A stretch of DNA of 64,000 nucleotides, taken from the NCBI RefSeq assembly GCF_947251645.1, contig NZ_OX366364.1, forward strand, positions 682,001 to 746,000, given 5' to 3'. Made by a program: the position numbers and the translations under genes. Origin of the DNA: Wolbachia endosymbiont (group A) of Bibio marci (lineage in GTDB: Bacteria > Pseudomonadota > Alphaproteobacteria > Rickettsiales > Anaplasmataceae). Below are positions 17,728-36,775 of the stretch, one piece after another. Each line of letters starts with the position of its first letter. Positions within the stretch are counted from its first letter, which is position 1. The notes beneath the pieces were generated by a model. That model made no database searches and was not told the DNA's origin. It saw only the letters and a list, made by a program, of their open reading frames with translations.

Positions 17728-18553
17728 ATATAAATGGTATATCATTAAAGTTGATTATGGATATGAGCAAAATATACGCGAATTGGTAAGTGATGCTGTT
17801 TATTTTAAGGAAGTGTTTATTCCTTATCAAACGGTATGTAATTCAAAGTCTGATATAAAAGAGTTATGTGAAGTGTATGTATATATGCATCTATGTGATG
17901 AAAGCAAAAATATTTTGAATCAAACGCCTGGATTCTGCAGTGGCGAATCTGGTGATTTTGAGATGATTTCAGATGATGAAATAAGTTTAAAGTGTAAAGA
18001 ATTTAATAGATATAAATGGTATATCTTGAGAGTTGCTTCCAATTGTGAAGAGAAAGTGCGCCAACATATATTGGAAAATTCTATGAAATTGGGTGTTAAT
18101 GATTACTTTAAGGAAGTTTTTATTCCATATGAAGAGCTAAGTGAAGTAGAGTTGAAATCTAAGAAAATTGCTACACGAAGGAAATGCTTTCCTGGTTATG
18201 TCTTTTTATACGTGAATTTATGCGATGAAGTATTGAATTTTATCAATAATATACCAAAATCTCTTAAGGTTTATGGATTTTTGAAAAATGGTAATATTCC
18301 AAAGGTGATTTTGGATGATGAGATTCACTCAATGTGTAATGCACTTTATGATGCTCAAGAGACAAAGAAGTTAGGTTATGGTTATGAAAAAGATGAAAAA
18401 GTGAAAATTAATGATGGTCTTTTTCAAAATTTTACTGGTAAGGTAAATATGGTAAACGATGAGAAAAAAATTATTAATGTGGAAGTATCGATTTTAGGTA
18501 AGCCGACAATAATAGAGCTTGATCTGGCTCAAATAGAGAAAATAGAGGATTAA
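17717..18553 (+). CDS. nusG: Transcription factor NusG with a duplicated N-terminal domain
   Basis: NusG/Spt5 binds RNA polymerase and affects pausing, Rho termination and coupling to ribosomes. This protein is 278 residues instead of about 180. Residues 99-210 form a normal NGN domain (YKWYILRVASNCEEKVRQ, then RRKCFPGYVFLYV), and 225-275 a KOW domain (EKVKINDGLFQNFTGKV). Residues 5-93 are a second, degenerate NGN copy: YKWYIIKVDYGYEQNIRE, YFKEVFIPYQ (YFKEVFIPYE in the normal domain), YVYMHLCDE and ISDDEIS all align with it. It lacks the RRKCFPGY core. The ATG at 17717 is preferred over the TTG at 17705; it overlaps secE. Confidence 0.95.
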   Translation: MECEYKWYIIKVDYGYEQNIRELVSDAVYFKEVFIPYQTVCNSKSDIKELCEVYVYMHLCDESKNILNQTPGFCSGESGDFEMISDDEISLKCKEFNRYKWYILRVASNCEEKVRQHILENSMKLGVNDYFKEVFIPYEELSEVELKSKKIATRRKCFPGYVFLYVNLCDEVLNFINNIPKSLKVYGFLKNGNIPKVILDDEIHSMCNALYDAQETKKLGYGYEKDEKVKINDGLFQNFTGKVNMVNDEKKIINVEVSILGKPTIIELDLAQIEKIED

Positions 18554-18555
18554 TT

Positions 18556-18996
18556 ATGAGTGTTGTAGTTGCTAAGATTAACTTACTTATGGAAGCTGGG
18601 AAAGCAGTTCCAGGACCGAAAATTGCTTCAGTACTTGGTCCACGTGGTATACCTGTTCCTAAGTTTTGTGAAGCTTTTAATAAAGTTACTAGCACTGCTA
18701 ACGCTAATTATAAAGTAGGCGATTTAGTAACAGTGCGAATTTCCATAAAGGATGATCGCTCTCATGATTTTACTGTCAGCGGTCCGCCTGTGGCTTATTT
18801 ACTTAAGCAGGAGGCTAAATTAAGTAAAAGTTCTGGTAATCCTGGTAAAGAATTAGTGGCTAAATTACCTATGTCTGCTATAATTAAAGTGGCAAAGTGC
18901 AAGATGGTTGATATGAAGGTGGATAATGAAGATTCAGCAGTGAAAATGGTTGTAGGCACTGCAAAATCTATGGGTATAGAAGTTGTGGAAGGTTAG
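18556..18996 (+). CDS. rplK: 50S ribosomal protein L11
   Basis: The 146-residue L11 is part of the GTPase-associated centre. Blocks NLLMEAGKAVPGPKIASVLGPRGI-like at 9-32 and FTVSGPPVAYLLKQEAKL are visible. The usual Q-x-P-A linker is slightly changed (GKAVPGPKIAS). It starts 2 bp after nusG, the standard nusG-rplK order. Confidence 0.97.
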   Translation: MSVVVAKINLLMEAGKAVPGPKIASVLGPRGIPVPKFCEAFNKVTSTANANYKVGDLVTVRISIKDDRSHDFTVSGPPVAYLLKQEAKLSKSSGNPGKELVAKLPMSAIIKVAKCKMVDMKVDNEDSAVKMVVGTAKSMGIEVVEG

Positions 18997-19000
18997 GTAA

Positions 19001-19654
19001 ATGAATACATATAATGATAATCCTAAGCAGTGTTTGAAGAAGATTGTTGAGTCTGCTTCAGCAAAATTTAATGAATCAGTTGATATTGCAGTCAATTTAG
19101 GCGTAGATTCACGTAAATCTGAAGAGCAGGTGCGTGGTACAGTAGTTTTGCCTAAAGGTATCGGGAAAAATATTAAAGTAGCTGTTTTCGCTCAAGATAA
19201 ACATTTATTAGAAGCTGAAAAAGCTGGTGCTGATATTGCAGGAGGAGAGGATTTAGTTGAAGAAATAAAAAAAGGTAGAAAATTAGATGTTGATTGGTGC
19301 ATTACTACTCCTGATTTTATGGCAAAAATCACTCCTATTGCAAAAGTATTGGGTGCTAAAGGGCTGATGCCTAACCCTAAATTTGGTACTGTGACTTCTA
19401 ACATTGCAGAAGCTATTAAAACCATTAAATCTGGTCAGGTGAAATTTAGAACAGATAAAAATGGTGTTATTCATGGTAAATTAGGAAATATTAAATTTGA
19501 TATTGATGACTTGCTAGAAAATTTAAAAGCCTTTCTTAAAGTAATTAAAGATAATAAACCTATTTCTGTGAAAGGAATTTACTTTAAGGGTGTTTTTTTA
19601 AATTCAACTATGGGTAAAGCTTATAAGATAAGCAAAGTGGAAGATGTAATTTAA
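19001..19654 (+). CDS. rplA: 50S ribosomal protein L1
   Basis: L1 forms the mobile stalk near the E site and in many bacteria represses its own operon. The 217 residues are a little shorter than the usual 230, with a short N-terminus. Family blocks include [38 protein letters not shown] and [16 protein letters not shown]. It lies 4 bp after rplK, in the rplKAJL set. Confidence 0.97.
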   Translation: MNTYNDNPKQCLKKIVESASAKFNESVDIAVNLGVDSRKSEEQVRGTVVLPKGIGKNIKVAVFAQDKHLLEAEKAGADIAGGEDLVEEIKKGRKLDVDWCITTPDFMAKITPIAKVLGAKGLMPNPKFGTVTSNIAEAIKTIKSGQVKFRTDKNGVIHGKLGNIKFDIDDLLENLKAFLKVIKDNKPISVKGIYFKGVFLNSTMGKAYKISKVEDVI

Positions 19655-19666
19655 GGGAGTGATACC

Positions 19667-20613
<947 letters not shown>

Positions 20614-20653
20614 TATTTAATGTATTAATTTTATATTGATATAGCTCTTTTAA

Positions 20654-29185
<8,532 letters not shown>

Positions 29186-29287
29186 GTACAGCTAGTGTGT
29201 TTCGTATCAGTTCAGGAGAGTGACAAAATAAGGTAGACAAGGTAGCATAACAAGATAACCAATAAAGTAAAAGTGAGTTTACAACAG

Positions 29288-29400
29288 ATGGTGTCATTCC
29301 AGTCTGGAATAACATCATTCTCTTGTCATCCAAGTAGCTGACACTGGTTTCCATCCAAAAGGGCAGTGTCCAGACACTGGGATCCAGAAAAATTTGCTTA
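29288..29400. repeat. Palindromic elements downstream of rpoBC
   Basis: GGTGTCATTCCAGTCTGGAAT, TCATCCAAGTAGCTGACACTGG and CAGTGTCCAGACACTGGGATCCAG follow one another. Such elements fill the 29186-29472 spacer and the second IS copy sits in another one. No clear intrinsic terminator for rpoBC is separable from them; one of these stems may serve. Confidence 0.75.
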
Positions 29401-29472
29401 TTCACAAGCAAACTAGCATGGAAAGTGGTTACAACGTTCTTGATGAGATTACGGCAAGGCTGGATTCCAGTG

Positions 29473-30561
29473 GGCTTTGTTACATAGCAACCGAAAAAAT
29501 CTGGTGGCTACTGACAAAATTCATTATAAATAACCATTTAACTGTTGAAGAAAAAATATGCCACAGAAAATGAAAGTCAGTAACCAAAACGAATATAACA
29601 AATTCCTTGAAAAAAGGGGAAATATTTTTCGTTACATCGATGAAGCTATCGAAAATTGGTATGAAAATAGTCCAAAAATGCAGGGCGGCAACTATATTTA
29701 CAGTGATAAAGTCGTAATTTTGGTGCATATAATTGTCAATCTTTTTAGAATTGGTTTAAGACAAACGGTGGGGTTTATAAAAGGATATCTGCAACAAATA
29801 GGAAAAAATTTGGCAGTTATCAGCTATTCACAAGCATCAAGAAGGTTTAAAAAACTTAATATTAAGATAAATGATTGCAGGGTTGATAAAAGCAACATGG
29901 AAAATATTGAAATTATCATAGATAGCACAAGTATCAGCATTTACAGTAACACTCCTGGCCACAGTAAGGAAAACAGTGCAGATAGAAAGTACCGAAGCTA
30001 CGAGCAAGTAAGAAAGTTACATGTTATGTTAAGTGTGAATAGTAAAAAAGCTATAGCTGCAAGATACAGTAATGGCGTCTACTCTGACCACTATGGAGCT
30101 TGCGATTTGCTTGAAGAAGTTAATTTTCAGCACAAAATAAAAGCATTATATGCAGATAGGGCATACGATAGGCACAAACTTTATAAATTGTGTAAGAAAT
30201 ACGATATAAAGACAAAAGTTCTACCAAAAAAGGATGCAGCAGAACATTCAAAAATAGATTATATGTCTGGCAGAAATGCTGCTATTAGGTTAATAAAATT
30301 ATACGGTGAAGATGGCGTGAAAGAATGGAAAAAAGAAGTAAATTATGGGAAAAGATCTTATATTGAAGGGTTTTTCTCAAGATTAAAGCAAATATTTGGA
30401 TTCAGCTTTAGGAATAAATCCGAAGTAAATCGCGAAAAAGAATTGCTGATTAAGTGCTATTTGCTTAATCAATTTACTGAAATTGGTATGGCTAAATTTG
30501 AAATGGCTACATGATATTTATCGTAAATTACTACCAGTATAAGGTGCGATGCAACAAAGCC
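29473..30561 (+). mobile_element. IS5-family (IS903-like) element, copy 2, 1089 bp
   Basis: It has the same ends and length as copy 1. The left end reads GGCTTTGTTACAT and the right end ATGCAACAAAGCC. Flanks are ATTCCAGTG (29464-29472) and ATCCCAGTG (30562-30570), a 9-bp target duplication with one mismatch. The opposite strand of the flank, CACTGGAAT, is nearly the same target as in copy 1. Confidence 0.92.
29558..30514 (+). CDS. IS5-family transposase, second copy
   Basis: The 318-residue transposase is close to the one at 9157-10113. Catalytic segments IIDSTSISIY, LYADRAYDRHK and SYIEGFFSRLKQIFG are all present. Differences cluster in the middle (for example KTKVLPKKDAAEHSKID against KAKIPPINNAAEHPEID). 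No frameshift is seen. Confidence 0.93.
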   Translation: MPQKMKVSNQNEYNKFLEKRGNIFRYIDEAIENWYENSPKMQGGNYIYSDKVVILVHIIVNLFRIGLRQTVGFIKGYLQQIGKNLAVISYSQASRRFKKLNIKINDCRVDKSNMENIEIIIDSTSISIYSNTPGHSKENSADRKYRSYEQVRKLHVMLSVNSKKAIAARYSNGVYSDHYGACDLLEEVNFQHKIKALYADRAYDRHKLYKLCKKYDIKTKVLPKKDAAEHSKIDYMSGRNAAIRLIKLYGEDGVKEWKKEVNYGKRSYIEGFFSRLKQIFGFSFRNKSEVNREKELLIKCYLLNQFTEIGMAKFEMAT

Positions 30562-30595
30562 ATCCCAGTGTCAAGCGCTGGGATGACACCATTTG
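30562..30595. repeat. Palindromic element at the right edge of IS copy 2
   Basis: CCCAGTGTCAAGCGCTGGGATGACACC is the other half of the dispersed palindrome that was split by the IS insertion; the first half ends at 29472. Confidence 0.7.
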
Positions 30596-30628
30596 TTGTG
30601 TTTAACAAAGTTCGTACTTAGCTTCATG

Positions 30629-31098
30629 TTAGCTACAAACGTTAAGAAATTTACCAAATGAAAAAAAAGGCAAAAGAAGCCCCGTGGTTATTATCCGCTT
30701 TAAAATATTGGCGTTTTTTATGTTTTAAACGCTTGACAAGCGAGATTCAGCTGCTTTTAATTGCAACTAACCTACGCTGCAAATGTTTAAGAAATTTACT
30801 AAGCAGAAAAAAAGACAAAGAATCCCCGAGTTAGCTAGTCTTTTACTATCTCTGTCGAGTATTGGCATTTTTTGATGTCTTGTAACGCTTTATAAGCGCG
30901 TTCAGCTTATTTAGATAAAAATCTAGATGTAGATGAAGTTTTGTAAAGACATACAGTATCTATATACTGCAAAAAATTGAACATAAGACGCCGATACATT
31001 AAGTAATCCTTACCTTTTAATCTGCAGATTGGCGAAAGCAAATACAATAGCTTCACTGTTATGATAAGGGGGCTGGCGAGGCTTGTCAAGTAAGTTTT
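30629..31098 (-). repeat. Promoter-bearing dispersed repeat, copy B (diverged)
   Basis: This is the most diverged of the four copies. TTGACA (31089-31084), 17 bp, TATCAT (31066-31061) and the GC-rich spacer CGCCAGCCCCCT are kept. The first hairpin is CAGTAT-CTAT-ATACTG (30954-30969). The second is TAGAT-AAAA-ATCTA (30912-30925), where copy A has TAGGT/ACCTA, a compensatory pair change. The two tandem sub-units and the T8 end (30668-30661) are also kept. The repeat fills most of the IS copy 2-dusB spacer. Confidence 0.8.
30661..31054 (-). ncRNA. Candidate small RNA from repeat copy B
   Basis: Predicted from the promoter (start near 31054) to the T8 run at 30661. The short peptide ORF of copies A, C and D has lost its ATG here while the hairpins remain, which favours an RNA product over a peptide. 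Confidence 0.45.
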
Positions 31099-31166
31099 TA
31101 TGACTTAAAAAGCCAGTGTCAAGCACTGACCACTTTTGCTTCAATATTTGCACATTAGCCACGCCC

Positions 31167-32138
31167 CTAAACAGATACGTGTGTCTCTTGACCAAAAAAG
31201 CCAATAATATTTTCTTTCACTTCTGTGCTATCTGTCATGTTATTTACTCTCACACGAAATTCAGATGAGCATTGAAGCCCGCTACTGTACCAACCTATGT
31301 GTTTGCGGGCCACCTTTATCCCCGTGTCATTTCCATAGTACTCAAGAATATTATCGTAATGCTCAAGTATGATGCTTAATCTCTCTGAAGCTGTTAGCTC
31401 AGAAGTTTTACTTCCACTGAGAAAGTGCATTGCTTGATTAATCAGCCAAGGTTTACCGTAGGCACCACGACCTATCATCACTCCGTCTGCTCCGGATTCT
31501 TTAAGAGCACTTTGAATATCACTCAAGTTTTTAATATCGCCATTTACTATAACTGGAATTCTCACTTGCTCTTTAACATTTCTAACGAATTTCCAATCTG
31601 CTTGACCGTTATAGAGCTGCGCTCTTGTCCTTCCATGTACAGTAATCATTTTTGCTCCTAAATCCTCGGCAATTTTCGCAAGTCTCGGTGCATTGCGATT
31701 TTCATCGTTCCATCCAGTGCGCATTTTCACCGTAACTGGCACATTCACTGCTTTGACTACGGACTCAATTATCTCAGCGGCTTTTTTCTCATCGCGCATT
31801 AGTGCTGATCCTGCATAACCGTTTACAACTTTTTTAACAGGGCAACCAAAGTTTATGTCTATAATTTTTGCACCCATATCCTCATTTAGTTTTGCAGCTT
31901 CTGCCATAACATCGGGCTCGCATCCAGCAAGCTGCACAGCAGTTAATTCATCGACTTTTGCTTTTTGCAGACTCTGGCGAGTTTGCATAATCATGGCTCT
32001 GCTTGCAATCATTTCTGAGACTAACAAACTTGCACCAAGTTTCTTTACAATACTTCTGAACGGATAATCAGTCACCCCAGACATTGGAGCTAAGATTACC
32101 GGGGAATCAATCGTCAAACTTCCTATTTGCAGGGGCAT
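31167..32138 (-). CDS. dusB: tRNA-dihydrouridine synthase
   Basis: This FMN enzyme reduces uridine in the tRNA D-loop. The 323 residues include [13 protein letters not shown] (17-29), [20 protein letters not shown] with the catalytic Cys, VKMRTGWND, and [16 protein letters not shown]. The pattern best fits DusB. It is often next to ntrB-type genes elsewhere, but here it is flanked by a repeat and an accessory protease gene. Confidence 0.94.
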   Translation of the reverse strand: MPLQIGSLTIDSPVILAPMSGVTDYPFRSIVKKLGASLLVSEMIASRAMIMQTRQSLQKAKVDELTAVQLAGCEPDVMAEAAKLNEDMGAKIIDINFGCPVKKVVNGYAGSALMRDEKKAAEIIESVVKAVNVPVTVKMRTGWNDENRNAPRLAKIAEDLGAKMITVHGRTRAQLYNGQADWKFVRNVKEQVRIPVIVNGDIKNLSDIQSALKESGADGVMIGRGAYGKPWLINQAMHFLSGSKTSELTASERLSIILEHYDNILEYYGNDTGIKVARKHIGWYSSGLQCSSEFRVRVNNMTDSTEVKENIIGFFGQETHVSV

Positions 32139-32166
32139 AAGGTTAATGGTAATTCTTCATTGTAAA

Positions 32167-33489
32167 CTATATAGCAACCTGAGCTGTATTCTGCACCCTT
32201 GAGGTAAGAGAGGTGTCCGTTCCTGGTGGAAGATCGCACAAAAGCCCGTTTTTTAAATGCTCTTTCCACCCTTCATCCTCCATAAGCGCTTTTGTAAACT
32301 CTCTTCTTTTCCCATTCAAATCAAATTTATATTCTGATAACTCTTTGTCAATTTCGTCAAATGATTTGCCTTCGTTGAGCATTTGTGTAATTTTATGAGC
32401 ATTTTCTAGTGCGAATATGCCACAATTGCAGCCATCGTTTTGCTGCTTAGTTTTAGAGCTTCTTATGTTATCCTTTCCTATTTTCAAAATTTCTTCCAGT
32501 GCACTCACTATATTATCGGTATTTATTGGGACGTTAACTAATTCATCTTTCTTGTTCCGACACGTTTGTGCTGTCTCTTTGACATCTTTACTCATTTCTT
32601 TTTTTCCTTGCGCATTCAACTCACTAGCTTGATCAGTAAGAGGTGTAACCAATTCTTTAATTTCATTTGCAAGTTCTATTCTCTTACGTTGACTACCAGG
32701 ACTTGGTAAATCAGCACTAAAAGAATCACAATAATAAGCTCTAAATTGTTTGTTATCTAAGCTGTATGTAACAACTAGCGTTACCCAATGATTACCACCC
32801 AAATTAATAACTGAAGTAAATATCCTTTTCGAACTCTCTCGTTCTGCTTTATTTTTATATTCTCTCAACCTTTCACTCAAGGATTCAAGATTACCAGGAA
32901 TACAGAAGAATACACCATCCGTAAAACCTTCTGAATACTTATATTTAATTCTTGCAATATGAGCAATATCATGTTGCTGCAACCAGTAAGCGTAATTCTT
33001 TCTATTTGTCTGATGCACAAGAGTGTCCAAATTTTCATGAAACTCTTTACCACCCAAACCACTATCCAAAGAGCTTCTACGACTACTGTTCCTTGAATCG
33101 GGTTCACTGCCTGGTACAATACCACTATCTCTATCAGGAGTTTTCGGTCTTGCTTGCTTTTCTGGAGTCTTGCCTTGCAAATCTTGTAGTTCTGTATCTT
33201 TTTCTTCACTCTTTTCCCCCTTTGAAGCTCCTTTTCCATTTCCATTAATATAGTTCTTCGCTAATTTGTATGCTGTTGTAAGAACTACTCCCGTTATAAT
33301 CCAAATCACAGGATGAGAAATTAGCATAGCAAGTGGAAAGGTCAATAGAGGGGATCCTATTACCGCTCCTAAACAGCCAGCAGCGAATGTGGCTGCTAGG
33401 CATACACAAGTAGCGCAGATAACAAATTTCCCACCAGCAAAGTAAGTGCTCTCTTTAAATTGATTATATTTTTCTGTGATGCCCAACAT
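32167..33489 (-). CDS. Membrane-anchored Ulp1/C48-like cysteine protease (candidate deubiquitinase)
   Basis: The 440-residue protein has two N-terminal hydrophobic segments (about 21-46 and 48-76), a Ser/Pro/Lys-rich linker (90-150), then a CE-clan protease domain. Catalytic residues are readable: His234 in GGNHWVTLVV, Asp255 in YYCDSF, Gln350 and Cys356 in QNDGCNCGIFAL, with the Q-x5-C spacing of Ulp1. Such enzymes cleave ubiquitin or related modifiers, which bacteria lack, so a host target is likely. The layout of membrane anchor, linker and protease resembles Chlamydia ChlaDub1. It is not the CI factor CidB, as it lacks the large N-terminal part. Substrate is unknown. Confidence 0.75.
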   Translation of the reverse strand: MLGITEKYNQFKESTYFAGGKFVICATCVCLAATFAAGCLGAVIGSPLLTFPLAMLISHPVIWIITGVVLTTAYKLAKNYINGNGKGASKGEKSEEKDTELQDLQGKTPEKQARPKTPDRDSGIVPGSEPDSRNSSRRSSLDSGLGGKEFHENLDTLVHQTNRKNYAYWLQQHDIAHIARIKYKYSEGFTDGVFFCIPGNLESLSERLREYKNKAERESSKRIFTSVINLGGNHWVTLVVTYSLDNKQFRAYYCDSFSADLPSPGSQRKRIELANEIKELVTPLTDQASELNAQGKKEMSKDVKETAQTCRNKKDELVNVPINTDNIVSALEEILKIGKDNIRSSKTKQQNDGCNCGIFALENAHKITQMLNEGKSFDEIDKELSEYKFDLNGKRREFTKALMEDEGWKEHLKNGLLCDLPPGTDTSLTSRVQNTAQVAI

Positions 33490-33632
33490 ACTATATCCTA
33501 TGAACGCTAAGTTAATTAAATTTTAACAAATTCTAACAAAAAAATCAACCATAATAATTTTAGTAGTATGAGAAAATATTGAATATTAAGAGCTTTTGAA
33601 GTACAGTAATAATGTTAGTAATAGCACAATAT

Positions 33633-34910
33633 ATGCACGATATAGAATATATACGCAAAAACCCTAAAGGATTTGAAAAGGCAATGAAAAGCAGGGGGAT
33701 AAGAGAGTTTACTGCAAAAGAGGTATTAGAAATTGATCACGAGAAAAGGTCATTAACCACTAAATTGCAAGATTTAAATAGGCAGCGCAATGAAATCACA
33801 GAGGAAATAAAGAAGCTTAAAATGAGCAAGAGCCCTTGTGAAGAGCAAATAGAGTTGTCAAAAGACATCACGAATGAGATAGAGGCAATTAGCTTAAAAG
33901 AGCAAGCAGAAAAGGATAAGTTAGTGAATGTTTTATCTAACTTGCCAAATATTTCTGCGCAAGATGTGCCAATAGGCGCAGATGAGAACTCTAATTTAGA
34001 GGTGAGAAGATATGGAGGAAAAAGACAGTTTGATTTTACAGCAAAATCTCATTATGAACTCGGAGAAAAATTAAATTTGATGGACTTCGAACAAGCGGCA
34101 AGAATTTCCGGATCAAGATTTGCGATATTAAAAGGACAGTTAGCTAAGCTTGGACGAGCGCTAATAAATTTTATGCTTGAAATGCATGTTAATGAATTTG
34201 GCTATACTGAGGTGTACCACCCGACTTTGGTGAAAAACGAGGCGATGTATAACGTTGGTCAGCTACCAAAATTTTCTGATGACTCATATTTAACTACCGA
34301 TGAATTAAGATTAATTCCCACAAGTGAAGTGGTTTTAACAAATTTAGTTGCTGACAAAATAATGGAAGAAAAAGAACTGCCTATTCGCTTTACTGCATAT
34401 TCGGAGTGCTTTCGTAAAGAAGCAGGTAGTGCAGGTCGCGATACCAGGGGCATGATAAGGCAACACCAATTTGGTAAAGTGGAGTTGGTAAGCATCACAA
34501 CTGAAGACCAATCAAATGATGAGCTTGAGCGTATGACGAGTGTTGCTGAAGAGATATTAAAAAAATTAGAATTGCCATACAGAGTAATGCTGCTTTGCAG
34601 TGGCGATATGGGTTTTGCTGCACAAAGGACTTATGACATAGAGGTATGGTTACCTGGGCAAAATAAATATAGAGAAATATCAAGCTGCTCAAATTGTGGT
34701 GCATTTCAAGCAAGAAGGATGAACGCTAAATACTCTTCAGAAACTGATAAAAAGATAAAAAAATATGTTCACACTTTAAACGGCTCAGCTTTAGCTATAG
34801 GAAGAACGATTATTGCCATAATGGAGAATTATCAAAATTCCGACGGATCGATTACAATACCAAACGTGTTGCAAAAATACATGAGTAATGATACTGTTAT
34901 AAGCAAATAA
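33633..34910 (+). CDS. serS: Seryl-tRNA synthetase
   Basis: This class II synthetase is 425 residues from the ATG at 33633 ([15 protein letters not shown] is the conserved start; an in-frame ATG at 33612 would add seven residues). The N-terminal coiled-coil arm that grips the long variable arm of tRNA(Ser) is visible (about 30-100). Motif 2 is [20 protein letters not shown] and motif 3 ends in [16 protein letters not shown]. Confidence 0.96.
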   Translation: MHDIEYIRKNPKGFEKAMKSRGIREFTAKEVLEIDHEKRSLTTKLQDLNRQRNEITEEIKKLKMSKSPCEEQIELSKDITNEIEAISLKEQAEKDKLVNVLSNLPNISAQDVPIGADENSNLEVRRYGGKRQFDFTAKSHYELGEKLNLMDFEQAARISGSRFAILKGQLAKLGRALINFMLEMHVNEFGYTEVYHPTLVKNEAMYNVGQLPKFSDDSYLTTDELRLIPTSEVVLTNLVADKIMEEKELPIRFTAYSECFRKEAGSAGRDTRGMIRQHQFGKVELVSITTEDQSNDELERMTSVAEEILKKLELPYRVMLLCSGDMGFAAQRTYDIEVWLPGQNKYREISSCSNCGAFQARRMNAKYSSETDKKIKKYVHTLNGSALAIGRTIIAIMENYQNSDGSITIPNVLQKYMSNDTVISK

Positions 34911-34944
34911 TAATTTTGACATATAGAAAAGCGAGGAAATAAAG

Positions 34945-36216
34945 ATGAAGGTTCTGGTTATAGGTTCTGGTGGACGTGAGCACGCTCTACTTTGGGCTCT
35001 AAAAAAATCTCCTATCTTGACTGAGTTATATGTAACTCCTGGTTGCCCGGCCATGGAAGATTTGGGAGTTCTTGTGGATGTAAATATTCAAAATTCAGTA
35101 GATGTTACACAATTTTGCAAGAGAGAAAATATAGAGTTGGTTGTTATTGGTCCAGAACAACCAATAATTGATGGGCTTGCTGATGATTTAGTTGCAGAGG
35201 GAATAAATGTTTTTGCTCCGAGTCAAGCAACTGCAAAGCTTGAGGGATCAAAGTCTTTCACCAAGGGACTATGCAAGCGATATGGCATACCAACTGCCAA
35301 GTATGAGTGTTTTGTTGATGAAGGATTAGCTAAAGATTTTGTACGTAGCAATAAAATAAAGTTTCCACTTGTAGTGAAAGCAAATGGAATTGCGGCAGGG
35401 AAAGGCGTGATGATATGTTGCGCAGAAAACGAAGCTTTTTCAGCAATAGATTCAATGCTAGTGGAGAAAAAATTTGGTGAATCAGGTGAAGAAATAATCA
35501 TAGAAGAGTTTTTAATTGGAGAAGAAGTAAGTTTTTTTGCTCTTGTTGATGGGTTGAAAGTAGTAACTCTTGGGTGTGCAAAAGATTATAAGAGAGTTGA
35601 TGAAAGTAATGAAAGCCAAAATACTGGAGGTATGGGATCGTACTCATCACCTTCAATTATAAGTAAGGACATGGAGCAAAAAATTATCCAAAAAATAATA
35701 TACCCTACAGCTCAAGCATTGGTTAACATGGGTACGCCTTATAAGGGAGTACTCTTTGCTGGTTTAATGATTTGTAGAGATGGCCCAAAACTTCTCGAGT
35801 ATAACGTTAGATTCGGTGATCCAGAAACGCAATCTATATTACCTAGATTTGATTCAAATTGCGATTTGTTAAAATTGATGTTGTCAGCTGCAGAAGGAAA
35901 GTTAAATGTCAAAATGGTGGAGCTTAATAACAAATCTACAATTTGTGTAGTTGTTGCAAGTAAAGGCTATCCGGGTGATTATCAAAAGGGAGAAGTAATT
36001 AAGGGATTAGATAAAATTGAAAGCATTCCTGGTATATTGGTGTTTCATGCTGGTACTAAATTAGATGAGAGTGGTAATTGGGTTTCAGATGGCGGAAGAG
36101 TGCTAAATATAGTAGCAGAAGGGAGCACTATAGAGGAAGCCAAAAGTAAGGTGTACTCAGCATTAAATTTTTTAGAATGGCCAGGGGGTTTCTTCAGACA
36201 TGATATTGGTAGTTAA
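34945..36216 (+). CDS. purD: Phosphoribosylamine-glycine ligase (GAR synthetase)
   Basis: PurD is the ATP-grasp enzyme of the second step of purine synthesis (5-phosphoribosylamine + Gly + ATP). The 423 residues include GSGGREHALLWAL (7-19), VVIGPEQPIIDGLADDL, the ATP-grasp VVKANGIAAGKGVMIC, and EYNVRFGDPETQ. It follows serS by 34 bp on the same strand. Repeat copy C begins just after its stop. Confidence 0.96.
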   Translation: MKVLVIGSGGREHALLWALKKSPILTELYVTPGCPAMEDLGVLVDVNIQNSVDVTQFCKRENIELVVIGPEQPIIDGLADDLVAEGINVFAPSQATAKLEGSKSFTKGLCKRYGIPTAKYECFVDEGLAKDFVRSNKIKFPLVVKANGIAAGKGVMICCAENEAFSAIDSMLVEKKFGESGEEIIIEEFLIGEEVSFFALVDGLKVVTLGCAKDYKRVDESNESQNTGGMGSYSSPSIISKDMEQKIIQKIIYPTAQALVNMGTPYKGVLFAGLMICRDGPKLLEYNVRFGDPETQSILPRFDSNCDLLKLMLSAAEGKLNVKMVELNNKSTICVVVASKGYPGDYQKGEVIKGLDKIESIPGILVFHAGTKLDESGNWVSDGGRVLNIVAEGSTIEEAKSKVYSALNFLEWPGGFFRHDIGS

Positions 36217-36255
36217 TGTTAGCTGTCGGTTAGCAGGTGGCTCACAGAAACGAAA

Positions 36256-36733
36256 AATTTGCTTGACACCCTCCGCCAGCCCCCTTATCATGAGACTGAA
36301 GCTATTTATTTATCTTCTCTGTACAGATTAAATGACAAAAAAACTCAACGTATTTGGCGTCTCATGTTTAATTTTTTGCACTATGTGCACCTTATGTCTT
36401 TATCAAATTTCTAGGTTTTTACCTACACAAGCTGAAATACGCTTATAAAGCATTTAAAACATCAAAAAACGCCAACTTAAAAAATGGATAGTGAATAACT
36501 AGCTACCCTAGGGTTTCTTTTGCCTTTTTTCTGTTTAGTAAATTTCTTAACGTTTATAATTTAGATTAGTTGCGGTTTAAAAGCAGCTGAATCGCGGTTA
36601 TTAAACGTTTAGAATAAAAAAACGCCATACTTGAAAGTATAATGTAAGTAACTAGCCAACCACGGGGCTTCTTTTGCCTTTTTTTTTATTTGGTAAATTT
36701 CTTAATATTTATAGCTAAACGACAACCGTCATC
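36256..36733 (+). repeat. Promoter-bearing dispersed repeat, copy C
   Basis: This copy lies on the plus strand, inverted relative to A, B and D. TTGACA (36263-36268), 17 bp, TATCAT (36286-36291). The first hairpin is TGCAC-TAT-GTGCA (36377-36389), the second TAGGT-TTTT-ACCTA. Two sub-units end in T-runs (T7 after GCC near 36530, T9 at 36679-36687). A 38-codon ORF (36332-36448) begins MTKKLNVFGV and has a hydrophobic Cys-rich middle; it lacks a good RBS and is missing in copy B. The repeat ends in a palindromic element. Confidence 0.85.
36298..36687 (+). ncRNA. Candidate small RNA from repeat copy C
   Basis: Predicted from the promoter to the T9 run. Same size and structure as copies A and D. 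It lies 80 bp after purD and reads away from it. Confidence 0.45.
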
Positions 36734-36775
36734 CCGCTACGTGTTAGCGGCTGAGATACCGCGAATGAATCGCGG
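36727..36775. repeat. Palindromic element
   Basis: GTCATCCCGCTACGTGTTAGCGG followed by ATACCGCGAATGAATCGCGG. It belongs to the same family as 38478-38533. The 36776-36926 remainder before the next gene shows nothing else apart from a T-poor AAAAGGGGAGGGG tract. Confidence 0.75.

Noticed and set aside
32167..33489. Identification as the CI factor CidB
   Set aside because: The protein is too short, lacks the nuclease-like domains and has no upstream CidA partner; only the protease fold is shared.
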